A DNA stretch of 64,000 nt, from assembly GCF_020423045.1 (NCBI RefSeq), contig NZ_CP081943.1, positions 1,364,001 through 1,428,000 on the forward strand, in the 5' to 3' direction. A program made the position numbers and the translations under genes. Under the pieces are notes generated by a model. That model was not told where the DNA came from. It worked only from the letters and a program-made list of their open reading frames with translations, and did not search any database. Origin of the DNA: Pseudomonas sp. MM213 (lineage in GTDB: Bacteria > Pseudomonadota > Gammaproteobacteria > Pseudomonadales > Pseudomonadaceae). How positions within the stretch are numbered: position 1 is the stretch's first letter; every line of letters starts with the position of its first letter. Shown here piece after piece: positions 43,762-52,249 of this stretch.

Positions 43762-46667
43762 TCGAGGAAGAGCTCAACGGTGCCGATCACCTGTTGTATT
43801 TCGAATCGCAAAGCAGCCTCGGCAGCGCCACGATCAAGGCGACTTTTCAACCGGGCACCAACCCGGAGATGGCTCAGGTGGATGTGCAAAACCGCCTGAA
43901 AGTCATCGAGTCGCGCCTGCCGCAAGCGGTCAACCAGCAAGGTTTGCAGGTGGAGAAAGTCTCCGCCGGTTTCCTGCTGCTGATCACCCTGACGTCTACT
44001 GACGGCAAACTCGACGACGTGGCGCTCAGCGATTACCTGGCGCGTAACGTGATGAACGAGATCAAGCGCCTGGACGGTGTCGGCAAGGCCCAGCTGTACG
44101 GCGCCGAGCGGGCGATGCGGATCTGGATCGACCCGCAAAAACTGATCGGTTTCAACCTGACACCGGCCGACGTCAACGCCGCCATCGTTGCGCAGAACGC
44201 CCAGGTTTCGGCCGGCAGCATCGGCGACCTGCCGACCCGCACCACCCAGGAAATCACCGCAACCGTTCTGGTCAAAGGCCAGCTGTCGACCCCGGAAGAA
44301 TTCGCTGACATCGTGCTCAAGGCCAATCCGGACGGTTCCACCGTGCGCATCGGTGATGTGGCGCGGGTCGAGATCGGCAGCCAGGAATACCAGTTCGGCA
44401 CGCGCCTTAACGGCAAGCCGTCCACCGCCGTCGGCGTGCAATTGTCGCCCGGCGCCAACGCCCTCAGCACTGCGACGCTGGTGCGGGCGAAGATGGATGA
44501 ACTGGCGCGCTACTTCCCGGCCAATGTGGAATACAAGATCCCGTACGACACCTCGCCTTTCGTCAAAGTCTCGATCACCAAAGTGGTTTACACCCTGATC
44601 GAAGCGATGGTGCTGGTGTTCGCGGTGATGTTCCTGTTCCTGCAAAACTTCCGCTACACGCTGATTCCGACCCTCGTGGTGCCAGTGGCGCTGATGGGCA
44701 CCTTTGCGACCATGCTCGCGCTGGGGTTCTCGATCAACGTACTGACCATGTTCGGCATGGTACTGGCCATCGGCATTCTGGTGGACGACGCCATCGTGGT
44801 GGTGGAAAACGTCGAACGGATCATGGCCACCGAGGGCCTGTCGCCCAAAGAGGCGACGCGCAAAGCGATGAAGCAGATCACCGGGGCGATCATCGGCATC
44901 ACTCTGGTGCTGGTCGCCGTGTTTATTCCAATGGCGTTCATGCAGGGCTCGGTCGGGGTGATCTACCGGCAATTCTCGCTGTCGATGGCCACCTCGATTC
45001 TGTTTTCGGCCTTCCTCGCCCTGACCTTGACCCCGGCGCTCTGCGCAACGCTGCTCAAGCCGATTGCCAAGGGTGAGCATCACGCCAAGGGCGGCTTCTT
45101 CGGCTGGTTCAACCGACGCTTCGAGCAACTGACCGAGCGCTATCAGGGCTGGGTCGCTTATGCGCTGAAACGCAGCGGTCGTTACCTGCTGATCTACGGC
45201 GTGCTGCTGATCGGTCTGGGGCTGTGCTTCAGTCGTCTGCCCTCTTCGTTCCTGCCGGTGGAGGATCAGGGTTACACCATCACCGACATTCAACTGCCAC
45301 CCGGCGCGAGCAAAAATCGCACGGTGCAGGTGGTCGAGCAGATCGAAGCGCACAACGCCACCGAACCGGGTGTCGGCGACAGCACGGTGATTCTGGGTTT
45401 CAGCTTCTCCGGCAGCGGGCAAAACGCGGCGCTGGCGTTTACCACGTTGAAAGACTGGTCGGATCGCGGCAGCGATGACTCGGCGAGTTCGATTGCCGAC
45501 CGCGCCAACATCGCGCTGAGCCAGATCAAGGACGCCATGGCGTTCTCGGTCCTGCCGCCGCCGGTGGACGGCCTCGGCACCTCCAGCGGTTTCGAGTTCC
45601 GCTTGCAGGACCGTGGCGGCCTCGGCCATGCCACGCTGATGCAGGCGCGTACCGCGTTGCTGGCAGCCGCCGAGAAAAGTCCGGTCCTGATGAACGTGCG
45701 CGAAAGCGCGCTGGCCGAAGCGCCGCAAGTGCAACTGATCGTCGACCGTAAACAGGCGAATGCGCTGGGGGTTTCGTTTACCGACATCGGCAGCGTGCTG
45801 TCCACCGCAGTCGGTTCGGCTTACATCAACGATTTCCCCAATCAGGGGCGGATGCAGCGGGTGGTGGTTCAGGCTGAAGGCGATCAACGCAGTCAGGTCG
45901 CCGACCTGCTGAAGATCCACGTGCGCAACAGCAGCGGGAAAATGGTGCCGCTGTCCGCCTTCGTCCAGGCCAAATGGACTCAGGGCCCGGCGCAGTTGAC
46001 CCGTTACAACGGCTATCCGGCAATCAGTATTTCCGGTGAACCGACGCCAGGTCACAGCACCGGTGAAGCCATGGCGGAAATCGAGCGACTGGTCGCGCAA
46101 GGGCCAGCGGGCCTGGGCCAGGAATGGACCGGGTTATCGCTGCAGGAACGGCTGTCCGGCAGCCAGGCGCCGATCCTGCTCGGGTTGTCGCTGTTGATCG
46201 TGTTCCTGTGCCTGGCGGCGTTGTATGAGAGCTGGTCGATTCCGACTTCGGTGCTGCTGGTGGTGCCGCTCGGCGTGCTCGGCGCCGTGCTGGCCGTGAC
46301 CTTGCGCGGGATGCCCAACGACGTGTTCTTCAAGGTCGGGCTGATCACCATCATCGGCCTGTCGGCGAAGAACGCGATCCTGATCATCGAGTTTGCCAAG
46401 AGCTTGTACGACGAAGGCCACGACCTGATCGACGCCACCCTGCAAGCCGCGCGCCTGCGCCTGCGGCCAATCGTCATGACGTCCCTGGCGTTCATCCTCG
46501 GCGTCGTGCCGCTGGCGATCGCCACTGGCGCGAGCTCGGCAAGCCAGCAAGCCATCGGCACCGGGGTGATTGGCGGGATGATCACCGCGACACTGGCGGT
46601 GGTGTTTGTGCCGGTGTTTTTTGTGGTGGTGATGAAACTGGTGCGCAAGCGCCACAAGAAAACCTGA
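43569..46667 (+). CDS. RND multidrug efflux permease (AcrB/MexF family)
   Basis: A 1032-residue inner-membrane proton/drug antiporter of the HAE1 family. It has 12 membrane helices and two large periplasmic loops. The proton-relay aspartates are Asp406-Asp407 ([18 protein letters not shown]); the relay lysine is in the [15 protein letters not shown] segment of the second half. N-terminal [27 protein letters not shown] and the [11 protein letters not shown] turn are family-typical. It follows the adaptor gene directly. No outer-membrane channel gene follows, so the pump must borrow an OprM/TolC-like partner. Substrates are unknown. Confidence 0.92.
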   Translation: [1032 protein letters not shown]

Positions 46668-46683
46668 CCGCACACATCCCCCT

Positions 46684-46775
46684 TGTAGGAGCGAGGCTTG
46701 CCCGCGAAGGCGGTGTGTCAGTCGAGTGAAGTATTGACTGTTACAGCGCCTTCGCGGGCAAGCCTCGCTCCTACA
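46684..46775. repeat. REPIN
   Basis: TGTAGGAGCGAGGCTTGCCC and GGGCAAGCCTCGCTCCTACA are inverted around about 50 bases, between the pump gene and the DUF1345 gene on the same strand. Confidence 0.9.
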
Positions 46776-46845
46776 GGGGTCGGTGTTGGTCAGAGGGGGC
46801 CACGCTGGGCTAAGGTGTTTGCATACCCTGGCCCATCGAGTTCAC

Positions 46846-47487
46846 ATGCCCTTCCTCGCCCGCACCCACCCTCGCCTGTCCGCCGCTGCGACCCTCGGTG
46901 TTGCGGTGGGCATTCTGGCTCCGGCCGATTCGATCATCAGCAAAATCCTCTTCGGCTGGAACGCCGGGGTCTGGTCGTATCTGGTGCTGATGCTCTGGCT
47001 CGCCGCCCGCGCCAAAGCGCCGGATGTGAAACGCATTGCCGAAGTCGAAGACGAGAACGCCGGGCTGGTGCTGTTCGTGGTGTGCATCGCCGCCATCGCC
47101 AGCCTGGCGACCATCACCTTCGAACTGGCCGGCAGCAAGGACCTGGAAACCACCCGCAAGCTGTTGCATTACGGGTATACCGCACTGACCGTCATCGGTT
47201 CATGGCTGTTGATCGGGGTGATTTTCAGCGTGCATTACGCCCGCCTGTTCTACACCTGGGCCGGCAAAGACCCGGCTTTGCGCTTCGCTGAAGGGCTGAC
47301 CACCCCCAATTATTGGGACTTCCTGTATTTCTCGTTCACCATCAGCGCAGCCGTGCAGACCTCTGATGTCGGCGTGGCCACTCGGGAATTGCGCAAGATT
47401 GTGCTCGCGCAGTCGCTGATCGGTTTTCTGTTCAACACCGCGATTCTCGGGTTCTCGATCAACATCGCTGCGGGCCTGTTCAACTGA
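46846..47487 (+). CDS. DUF1345 membrane protein
   Basis: A 213-residue inner-membrane protein with about five helices. The segments [31 protein letters not shown] and [62 protein letters not shown] are the DUF1345 signature, with a conserved P-x-Y-W-D-F-x-Y-F-S-F. The ATG at 46846 is preferred over an earlier in-frame codon that would add a non-membrane N-terminus. The pattern slightly recalls two-helix ion channels (filter-like YFSFTI), but no transport function is proven. Confidence 0.85.
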   Translation: MPFLARTHPRLSAAATLGVAVGILAPADSIISKILFGWNAGVWSYLVLMLWLAARAKAPDVKRIAEVEDENAGLVLFVVCIAAIASLATITFELAGSKDLETTRKLLHYGYTALTVIGSWLLIGVIFSVHYARLFYTWAGKDPALRFAEGLTTPNYWDFLYFSFTISAAVQTSDVGVATRELRKIVLAQSLIGFLFNTAILGFSINIAAGLFN

Positions 47488-47563
47488 GCCGTGCACAAAC
47501 GTTCTAGGCATCGCCCTCGCCACGGGCGTTAAATAACCCGGCAATCCGTCTCGCAGGTGCAGC

Positions 47564-48403
47564 ATGACCACTCACAACTGGATCGACCTGGCCCAGGACG
47601 CCGACACCGGCATCGAGACGCTGCGCGCGCATTTCGAGGGCCACGCCTACGATCAGCACTGGCATGACAGCTATCTGGTGGGCGTCACCGAGCAAGGGGT
47701 GCAGCAATTCAACTGCCGGCGGGCCAGGCACCAGAGCACGCCGGGCAAAGTGTTTTTGCTCGAACCGGGTGACATCCACGACGGCGAAGCACCGACGGTC
47801 GATGGTTTCACCTACCGCATGCTGTACCTCGACCCGCAGTGGTTGAAGCGCGAGCTCAGTGCCGTGTTCGACAACGCGCCGGACAACAGTCAATTGAGCT
47901 TCGCCAATACCCTGGCCACCGACGTGCGCCTGGCCCACGCCACCAGCCTGGCGTTTCAGGCCCTGCACAACGGCGAGCTGAAAATTGTCCGCCAGACTGC
48001 CCTCGACGGACTGCTCGAGCGCCTCACCACTCACCTGCACTGGCGTGCCCGTTATGGCGAAGACCCGCGATTGCCGTTGGTGGCGCAGAAGGCTCGGGAG
48101 TATCTGCACGCCCATGCCCACGAGGACATCGGCCTCGACCAACTGGCCGCCGCAACGGGCGTCGATCGCTTTCGCCTGACCCGCGCCTTCAAGGCTGCCT
48201 ACGGCATCGCCCCGCACGCCTATCTGGTGCAATTGCGCCTGGCCACGGCCCGCAGAATGCTGGCCCGAGGCGAACAACCGGCCACGGTGGCCATGGCGTT
48301 GGGGTTCGCCGATCAGAGTCATCTGGGCCGTTGGTTCGTGCGGGCCTACGGCCTGACGCCCGCGTTGTATCGCAAGCGCTGCTCAAATCTTCCAGACAGT
48401 TAA
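47564..48403 (+). CDS. AraC-family transcriptional regulator
   Basis: A 279-residue regulator. The N-terminal cupin-like sensing domain has FEGHAYDQHWHDSYLVGVTEQGVQQFNCR and FLLEPGDIHDGEAP (residues 20-80). The C-terminal double HTH begins ARYLHAHAHEDIGLDQLAAATGVDRFRLTRAFKAAYGIAPHAYLVQLRL and ends ATVAMALGFADQSHLGRWFVRAYGLTPALYRK. The LysE-type exporter gene follows by 52 bases on the same strand; regulator-exporter pairs of this sort are common, and an amino-acid-like inducer is likely but not shown. Confidence 0.9.
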   Translation: MTTHNWIDLAQDADTGIETLRAHFEGHAYDQHWHDSYLVGVTEQGVQQFNCRRARHQSTPGKVFLLEPGDIHDGEAPTVDGFTYRMLYLDPQWLKRELSAVFDNAPDNSQLSFANTLATDVRLAHATSLAFQALHNGELKIVRQTALDGLLERLTTHLHWRARYGEDPRLPLVAQKAREYLHAHAHEDIGLDQLAAATGVDRFRLTRAFKAAYGIAPHAYLVQLRLATARRMLARGEQPATVAMALGFADQSHLGRWFVRAYGLTPALYRKRCSNLPDS

Positions 48404-48455
48404 CCGTGGGATTGTGAAGATCGACTTCAAAGATCTTCACCGGAGTTTGCCCGCG

Positions 48456-49064
48456 ATGCTGTCCACTTTCCCGACGTTACTGCCCTTCCTGTTGTTTGCG
48501 TTCGTGGCGTCGATCACGCCCGGCCCGACCAACATTCTGGTGTTGAGCAACAGTGCCCGATACGGCTTGGTGGCCGCCGTGCCGATCATCTTCGGCGCCT
48601 GTGCCAGCGCCGCGACAATTGTGTTGTTGGTCGGCAGCGGTGCCGGGGCGTCGTTGACCGCTTGGCCCTTCGTGCAAACCGCCATGCAGTGGATCGGCGT
48701 CGCCTGGCTGAGTTACCTCGCCTGGCAGATTTTCAACGCTCCGGCAGAAGCCGTCACCACCCGAGATGCCGACGCCCGGCTCGGTCTTTTGGGCGCTGCC
48801 GGCCTGCAACTGATCAACCCGAAAACCTGGATGATGGCGCTGGCGGTTGTCAGTGTCTTTGCCGGGGCCGGCGAACAGCGCCTGGCCCATGTGATGGTTT
48901 TGTCGCTGGCGTTCTTTCTGATTTCCCTGCCCTGCCTTGGGGTCTGGGCGTTGCTCGGCGCGGGCTCCACGCGCTGGTTGCGCTCACCTCGCTCAATGCA
49001 ACGCTTCAATCGCTGCATGGCCCTGTTGCTGTTGGGATCGGCCTGGTTGAGTCTTTGGGCCTGA
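48456..49064 (+). CDS. LysE-family amino-acid/metabolite exporter
   Basis: A 202-residue inner-membrane exporter with six helices. The opening LLPFLLFAFVASITPGPTNILVLSNSARYG contains the LysE/RhtB signature (TPGPxN). The middle LQLINPKTWMMALAVVSVFAG has the conserved NPK-W. The ATG at 48456 with CGGAG upstream is chosen over a GTG at 48414. Its position after the AraC gene suggests inducible export of an amino acid or related compound. A divergent repressor gene is absent; the next gene is ptxS. Confidence 0.88.
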   Translation: MLSTFPTLLPFLLFAFVASITPGPTNILVLSNSARYGLVAAVPIIFGACASAATIVLLVGSGAGASLTAWPFVQTAMQWIGVAWLSYLAWQIFNAPAEAVTTRDADARLGLLGAAGLQLINPKTWMMALAVVSVFAGAGEQRLAHVMVLSLAFFLISLPCLGVWALLGAGSTRWLRSPRSMQRFNRCMALLLLGSAWLSLWA

Positions 49065-49136
49065 ATCCCATTCGTCGGCCATTGTCGGACAATCGACGAT
49101 GCGGGGCTTGACGGCGTATTTGCTTTTGGTGTCTTC

Positions 49137-49150
49137 TGAAACCGGTTTCA
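49137..49150 (+). promoter_or_regulatory. PtxS operator before ptxS
   Basis: The 14-base palindrome TGAAACCGGTTTCA is the known PtxS operator. It lies 53 bases before the ptxS start, so PtxS should repress its own gene. Confidence 0.9.
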
Positions 49151-49202
49151 GTGCGATCTCAAACGCACGGACCTTATAACTCCAATAAGAAGGTTTCAGA
49201 CC

Positions 49203-50228
49203 GTGAACGATTTCTCCGCCGCCCAGCGCAGCCGCGTGACCATGCTTGATGTCGCCGAACACGCCAAGGTCTCCAAGGCCAGCGTGTCGCGGTTCATCGG
49301 CGAGGATCGCGCCTTGCTGTCCGATGCGATTGCGTTGCGCATCGAACAGTCGATTGCCGAACTGGGCTATCGCCCGAACCAGATGGCTCGCGGTCTGAAA
49401 CGTGGACGAACCCGCCTGATCGGCATGCTGGTCGCCGACATCCGCAACCCTTATTCGATTGCCGTGATGCACGGGGTGGAAACCGCCTGCCGTCAACACG
49501 GCTACAGCCTGGTGGTGTGCAACACCGACCGCGATGACGAGCAGGAATGCCAGCACCTGGCCCTGCTGCGCTCGTACAACATCGAAGGGCTGATCGTGAA
49601 CACCCTCGGCCACCACCGCGACGAATTGCAGGAACTGCATCGCGAGATGCCGCTGGTGCTGGTGGACCGCAAGGTCGAGCACCTCGAAAGTGACATGGTC
49701 GGGCTGGACAACCCGGCAGCGGTCGAGATCGCCATCGCCCACCTTGAAGAACGCGGATACCGCGATGTGCTGCTGGTTACCGAACCGTTTGACGGCACCA
49801 GCTCACGGATCGAACGAGTCAGCAGTTTCAAGGCGCAGATCGCCCGGCGTTCGGCGCTGCGCGGAACGATGAGCGAAACCGGCAGTGACCTCACCGCAAA
49901 CCTCAAAACCTTTCTCGATACACCCGGCCCCGGCCCGAAGGCGCTGTTCTGCGCGAACGGGATTGCGGCGCTGGCCGCGACCCATGCGTTGCGCGAATTG
50001 CAGTGCACGTTGTTCGAGGATGTCGGCTTGATCGCCCTTGATGACCTGGATTGGTACCCGCTGGTGGGCAGCGGCATCACCGCCCTCGCCCAACCGACGA
50101 CCGAGATGGGTGCAAGTGCGTTTGAATGCTTGCTCAAGCGTTTGCGCGGGGATGACGGGCCGGTGCGGACGATGGATTTTTCGGCTCGGTTGATTGTGCG
50201 TGGGTCGACCCTGGGAAATTCTCGGTGA
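49203..50228 (+). CDS. ptxS: LacI-family repressor PtxS
   Basis: A 341-residue repressor of 2-ketogluconate genes; in pseudomonads 2-ketogluconate releases it from its operator. The HTH is VTMLDVAEHAKVSKASVSRFIGEDRALLSDAIALRIEQSIAELGYRPNQMARGL (residues 12-65), followed by the LIGMLVADIRNPYSIAVMHGVE periplasmic-binding-like domain. The gene precedes kguEKTD, and perfect TGAAACCGGTTTCA palindromes lie before both ptxS and kguE. The stretch LACI-type RGLKRGRTRLIG hinge is intact. A REPIN separates it from kguE. Confidence 0.93.
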   Translation: MNDFSAAQRSRVTMLDVAEHAKVSKASVSRFIGEDRALLSDAIALRIEQSIAELGYRPNQMARGLKRGRTRLIGMLVADIRNPYSIAVMHGVETACRQHGYSLVVCNTDRDDEQECQHLALLRSYNIEGLIVNTLGHHRDELQELHREMPLVLVDRKVEHLESDMVGLDNPAAVEIAIAHLEERGYRDVLLVTEPFDGTSSRIERVSSFKAQIARRSALRGTMSETGSDLTANLKTFLDTPGPGPKALFCANGIAALAATHALRELQCTLFEDVGLIALDDLDWYPLVGSGITALAQPTTEMGASAFECLLKRLRGDDGPVRTMDFSARLIVRGSTLGNSR

Positions 50229-50236
50229 ATGTTTCG

Positions 50237-50312
50237 GCCCCTTCGCGGGCAAGCCTCGCTCCTACAGGACACCGACAACCCGTAGGAGCGAGGCTTGCCC
50301 GCGAAAGGGCCC
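50237..50312. repeat. REPIN (outward orientation)
   Basis: GGGCAAGCCTCGCTCCTACA then GTAGGAGCGAGGCTTGCCC; here the REP ends face each other, the reverse of most others. The flanks GGCCCC and GGGGCC-like bases extend the pairing. It lies between ptxS and the kguE operator. Confidence 0.85.
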
Positions 50313-50355
50313 GAAAGACCACCACAAAACCTCATCCTCTTTTTTTGAACAAAAA

Positions 50356-50369
50356 TGAAACCGGTTTCA
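50356..50369 (+). promoter_or_regulatory. PtxS operator before kguE
   Basis: A second exact TGAAACCGGTTTCA palindrome, 8-14 bases before the kguE start, close enough to block transcription or initiation directly. Confidence 0.92.
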
Positions 50370-50376
50370 GAGGTCC

Positions 50377-51165
50377 ATGACAATGCATAAACCACCCGTT
50401 TCCATCAGCCTCTCCAGCTACGGCGCCGACCTCGTCCGCCAGCGCGGTCAAGGCAGTTTCATCGATATCCTCGCCGCTGCGGGCGCCAGCCACATCGAAT
50501 GGCGCGAAGAATTGCTGACTGTTGAAGACCCCGCCCAACTGGCCGATGCCACCCAGGCGCAAGGCCTCGAAAGCGTGTATTCCTCGCCGATGGAACTGTG
50601 GCTGGCCGGCCAGTCGAAACCCAATCCGCAACTGATCACCGCCCTGCAACGCGCCCAGGCCTTCGGCGCCAAATGGCTGAAGGTGTCCCTCGGTTACTTC
50701 ACCGACACCAGCGACCTGCAAACCCTCGCCCGGATCCTGGGCAAAAGCGCCGTGCAACTGTTGGTGGAAAACGATCAGACCCTGCACGGCGGTCGCATCG
50801 AACCGTTCCAGCGTTTTTTCGCAGCGGTCGAGCAACACAATCTGCCGATCAAAATGACCTTCGACATCGGCAACTGGCACTGGCAGGACCAGTCCGCCAG
50901 CAGCGCCGCGCGTCTGCTCGGGCGCCACGTCGGCTACGTGCACTGCAAAGCCGTGTCACGCCGGGCCGACGGCAAACTGGTCGCCATGCCGCCTGCTGCC
51001 AGCGACCTGCATTCGTGGGAACAACTGCTGCGGCACATGGCCCAAGGCGTGATGCGGGCCGCGGAATATCCGCTGCAAGCCGATGACCTGGTGCAGCTCA
51101 CCACCGAGCATGTCGCCGCCCTCGCCCACTTGGGGCAAGCACGCCTGGAGAGCGCTCATGTCTGA
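50377..51165 (+). CDS. kguE: KguE, epimerase/isomerase-like protein of 2-ketogluconate use
   Basis: A 262-residue TIM-barrel protein of the xylose-isomerase-like (AP endonuclease 2) superfamily. Visible metal and substrate segments include [22 protein letters not shown] (Glu and Asp), and [12 protein letters not shown] with [10 protein letters not shown]. Its biochemical role in the pathway is unsettled. It leads kguEKTD and its stop overlaps kguK (ATGTCTGA). A second ATG at 50383 with better spacing from AGAGG may be the true start. PtxS represses it through the adjacent operator. Confidence 0.9.
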   Translation: MTMHKPPVSISLSSYGADLVRQRGQGSFIDILAAAGASHIEWREELLTVEDPAQLADATQAQGLESVYSSPMELWLAGQSKPNPQLITALQRAQAFGAKWLKVSLGYFTDTSDLQTLARILGKSAVQLLVENDQTLHGGRIEPFQRFFAAVEQHNLPIKMTFDIGNWHWQDQSASSAARLLGRHVGYVHCKAVSRRADGKLVAMPPAASDLHSWEQLLRHMAQGVMRAAEYPLQADDLVQLTTEHVAALAHLGQARLESAHV

Positions 51166-52144
51166 GATCGATATCCTGTCGTTCGGCGAAACCATGGCGA
51201 TGTTTGTCGCCGATCAAAATGGCGACCTCGCCAACGTCGACCACTTTCACAAACGCATTGCCGGGGCCGACAGCAACGTCGCCATCGGGTTGTCGCGACT
51301 GGGGTTCAAGGTGGCGTGGTTGAGCCGGGTCGGCGACGACTCTCTGGGGCGCTTCGTAATCGACACCTTGAAAAAGGAAGGCCTGGATTGCAGTAACGTT
51401 GCCCTCGATGCCGCACACCCGACCGGGTTTCAGCTCAAGTCACGTACCGACGATGGCGACGATCCCAGGGTCGAGTACTTTCGGCGCGGTTCGGCGGCGA
51501 GTCATTTGTCGCCGCAGTCGATCATCCCCGAACTGCTCAAGGCGCGGCACTTGCACGCCACCGGCATTCCTCCGGCGCTCTCGGAAACGGCGCGACAGAT
51601 GTCTTTCGAACTGATGACGCGCATGCGTGAAGCCGGGCGCAGTGTGTCCTTCGACCCGAACCTGCGCCCGAGCCTGTGGGCCAGCACGCAACAGATGATC
51701 AGCGAAATCAACCGCCTCGCCGCCCTCGCCGACTGGGTGCTGCCGGGTTTGAGTGAAGGTCGTTTGCTGACCGGCTATGAAGACCCGGCTGACATCGCCG
51801 CGTTTTACCTCGACCAGGGTGCCGAAGCGGTGGCGATCAAGCTCGGCCCGCACGGCGCGTATTACCGCACGCATCTGGATGACGGTTTCGTGGCGGGCGT
51901 GCCCGTGGAAACGGTGGTCGACACGGTCGGTGCCGGCGACGGGTTTGCCGTCGGCATGATCAGCGCGCTGCTGGAAAACCACAGCGTTGCCGACGCCGTG
52001 AAACGCGCCAACTGGATTGGTAGCCGTGCGGTACAGAGTCGTGGGGATATGGAGGGGTTGCCGACCCGATCCGAAATGTCCATCGAATTCGAGACCGCTA
52101 TCGCCAGCAGGCTGGCTCCCACAGGGGATTTGTGTCGCCTATAG
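51158..52144 (+). CDS. kguK: 2-Ketogluconate kinase
   Basis: A PfkB-family kinase that phosphorylates 2-keto-D-gluconate to 2-keto-6-phosphogluconate in the cytosol. It begins [16 protein letters not shown] and has the two PfkB signatures: [26 protein letters not shown] (near residue 36-61) and [18 protein letters not shown] with catalytic Asp of GAGD. It is 328 residues, with the start overlapping the kguE stop by 8 bases. The C-terminus is odd: after LPTRSEM the frame runs into a REP sequence, so residues [18 protein letters not shown] derive from repeat DNA rather than from a conserved kinase end. Confidence 0.92.
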   Translation: MSEIDILSFGETMAMFVADQNGDLANVDHFHKRIAGADSNVAIGLSRLGFKVAWLSRVGDDSLGRFVIDTLKKEGLDCSNVALDAAHPTGFQLKSRTDDGDDPRVEYFRRGSAASHLSPQSIIPELLKARHLHATGIPPALSETARQMSFELMTRMREAGRSVSFDPNLRPSLWASTQQMISEINRLAALADWVLPGLSEGRLLTGYEDPADIAAFYLDQGAEAVAIKLGPHGAYYRTHLDDGFVAGVPVETVVDTVGAGDGFAVGMISALLENHSVADAVKRANWIGSRAVQSRGDMEGLPTRSEMSIEFETAIASRLAPTGDLCRL

Positions 52145-52175
52145 ATCCAGTGTGGGAGCTAGCCTGCTAGCGATG
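52097..52175. repeat. REPIN overlapping the kguK 3' end
   Basis: CTATCGCCAGCAGGCTGGCTC and GAGCTAGCCTGCTAGCGATG pair across about 30 bases. The left half is inside the kguK reading frame and supplies its last codons and, beyond it, the stop at 52142-52144. Confidence 0.85.
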
Positions 52176-52249
52176 AGGCCCGCTCAATCACCGAAGATTT
52201 AAACCCGTTACCTGCTGCGACAAAAACAACAAGCTCAGGAGCACCACTC

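Noticed and set aside
43326..46100. A 924-codon open frame on the minus strand across the RND permease gene
   Set aside because: It is the reverse-strand shadow of a GC-rich gene: composition is His/Arg/Gln-rich with no domain, and the plus-strand permease is certain.
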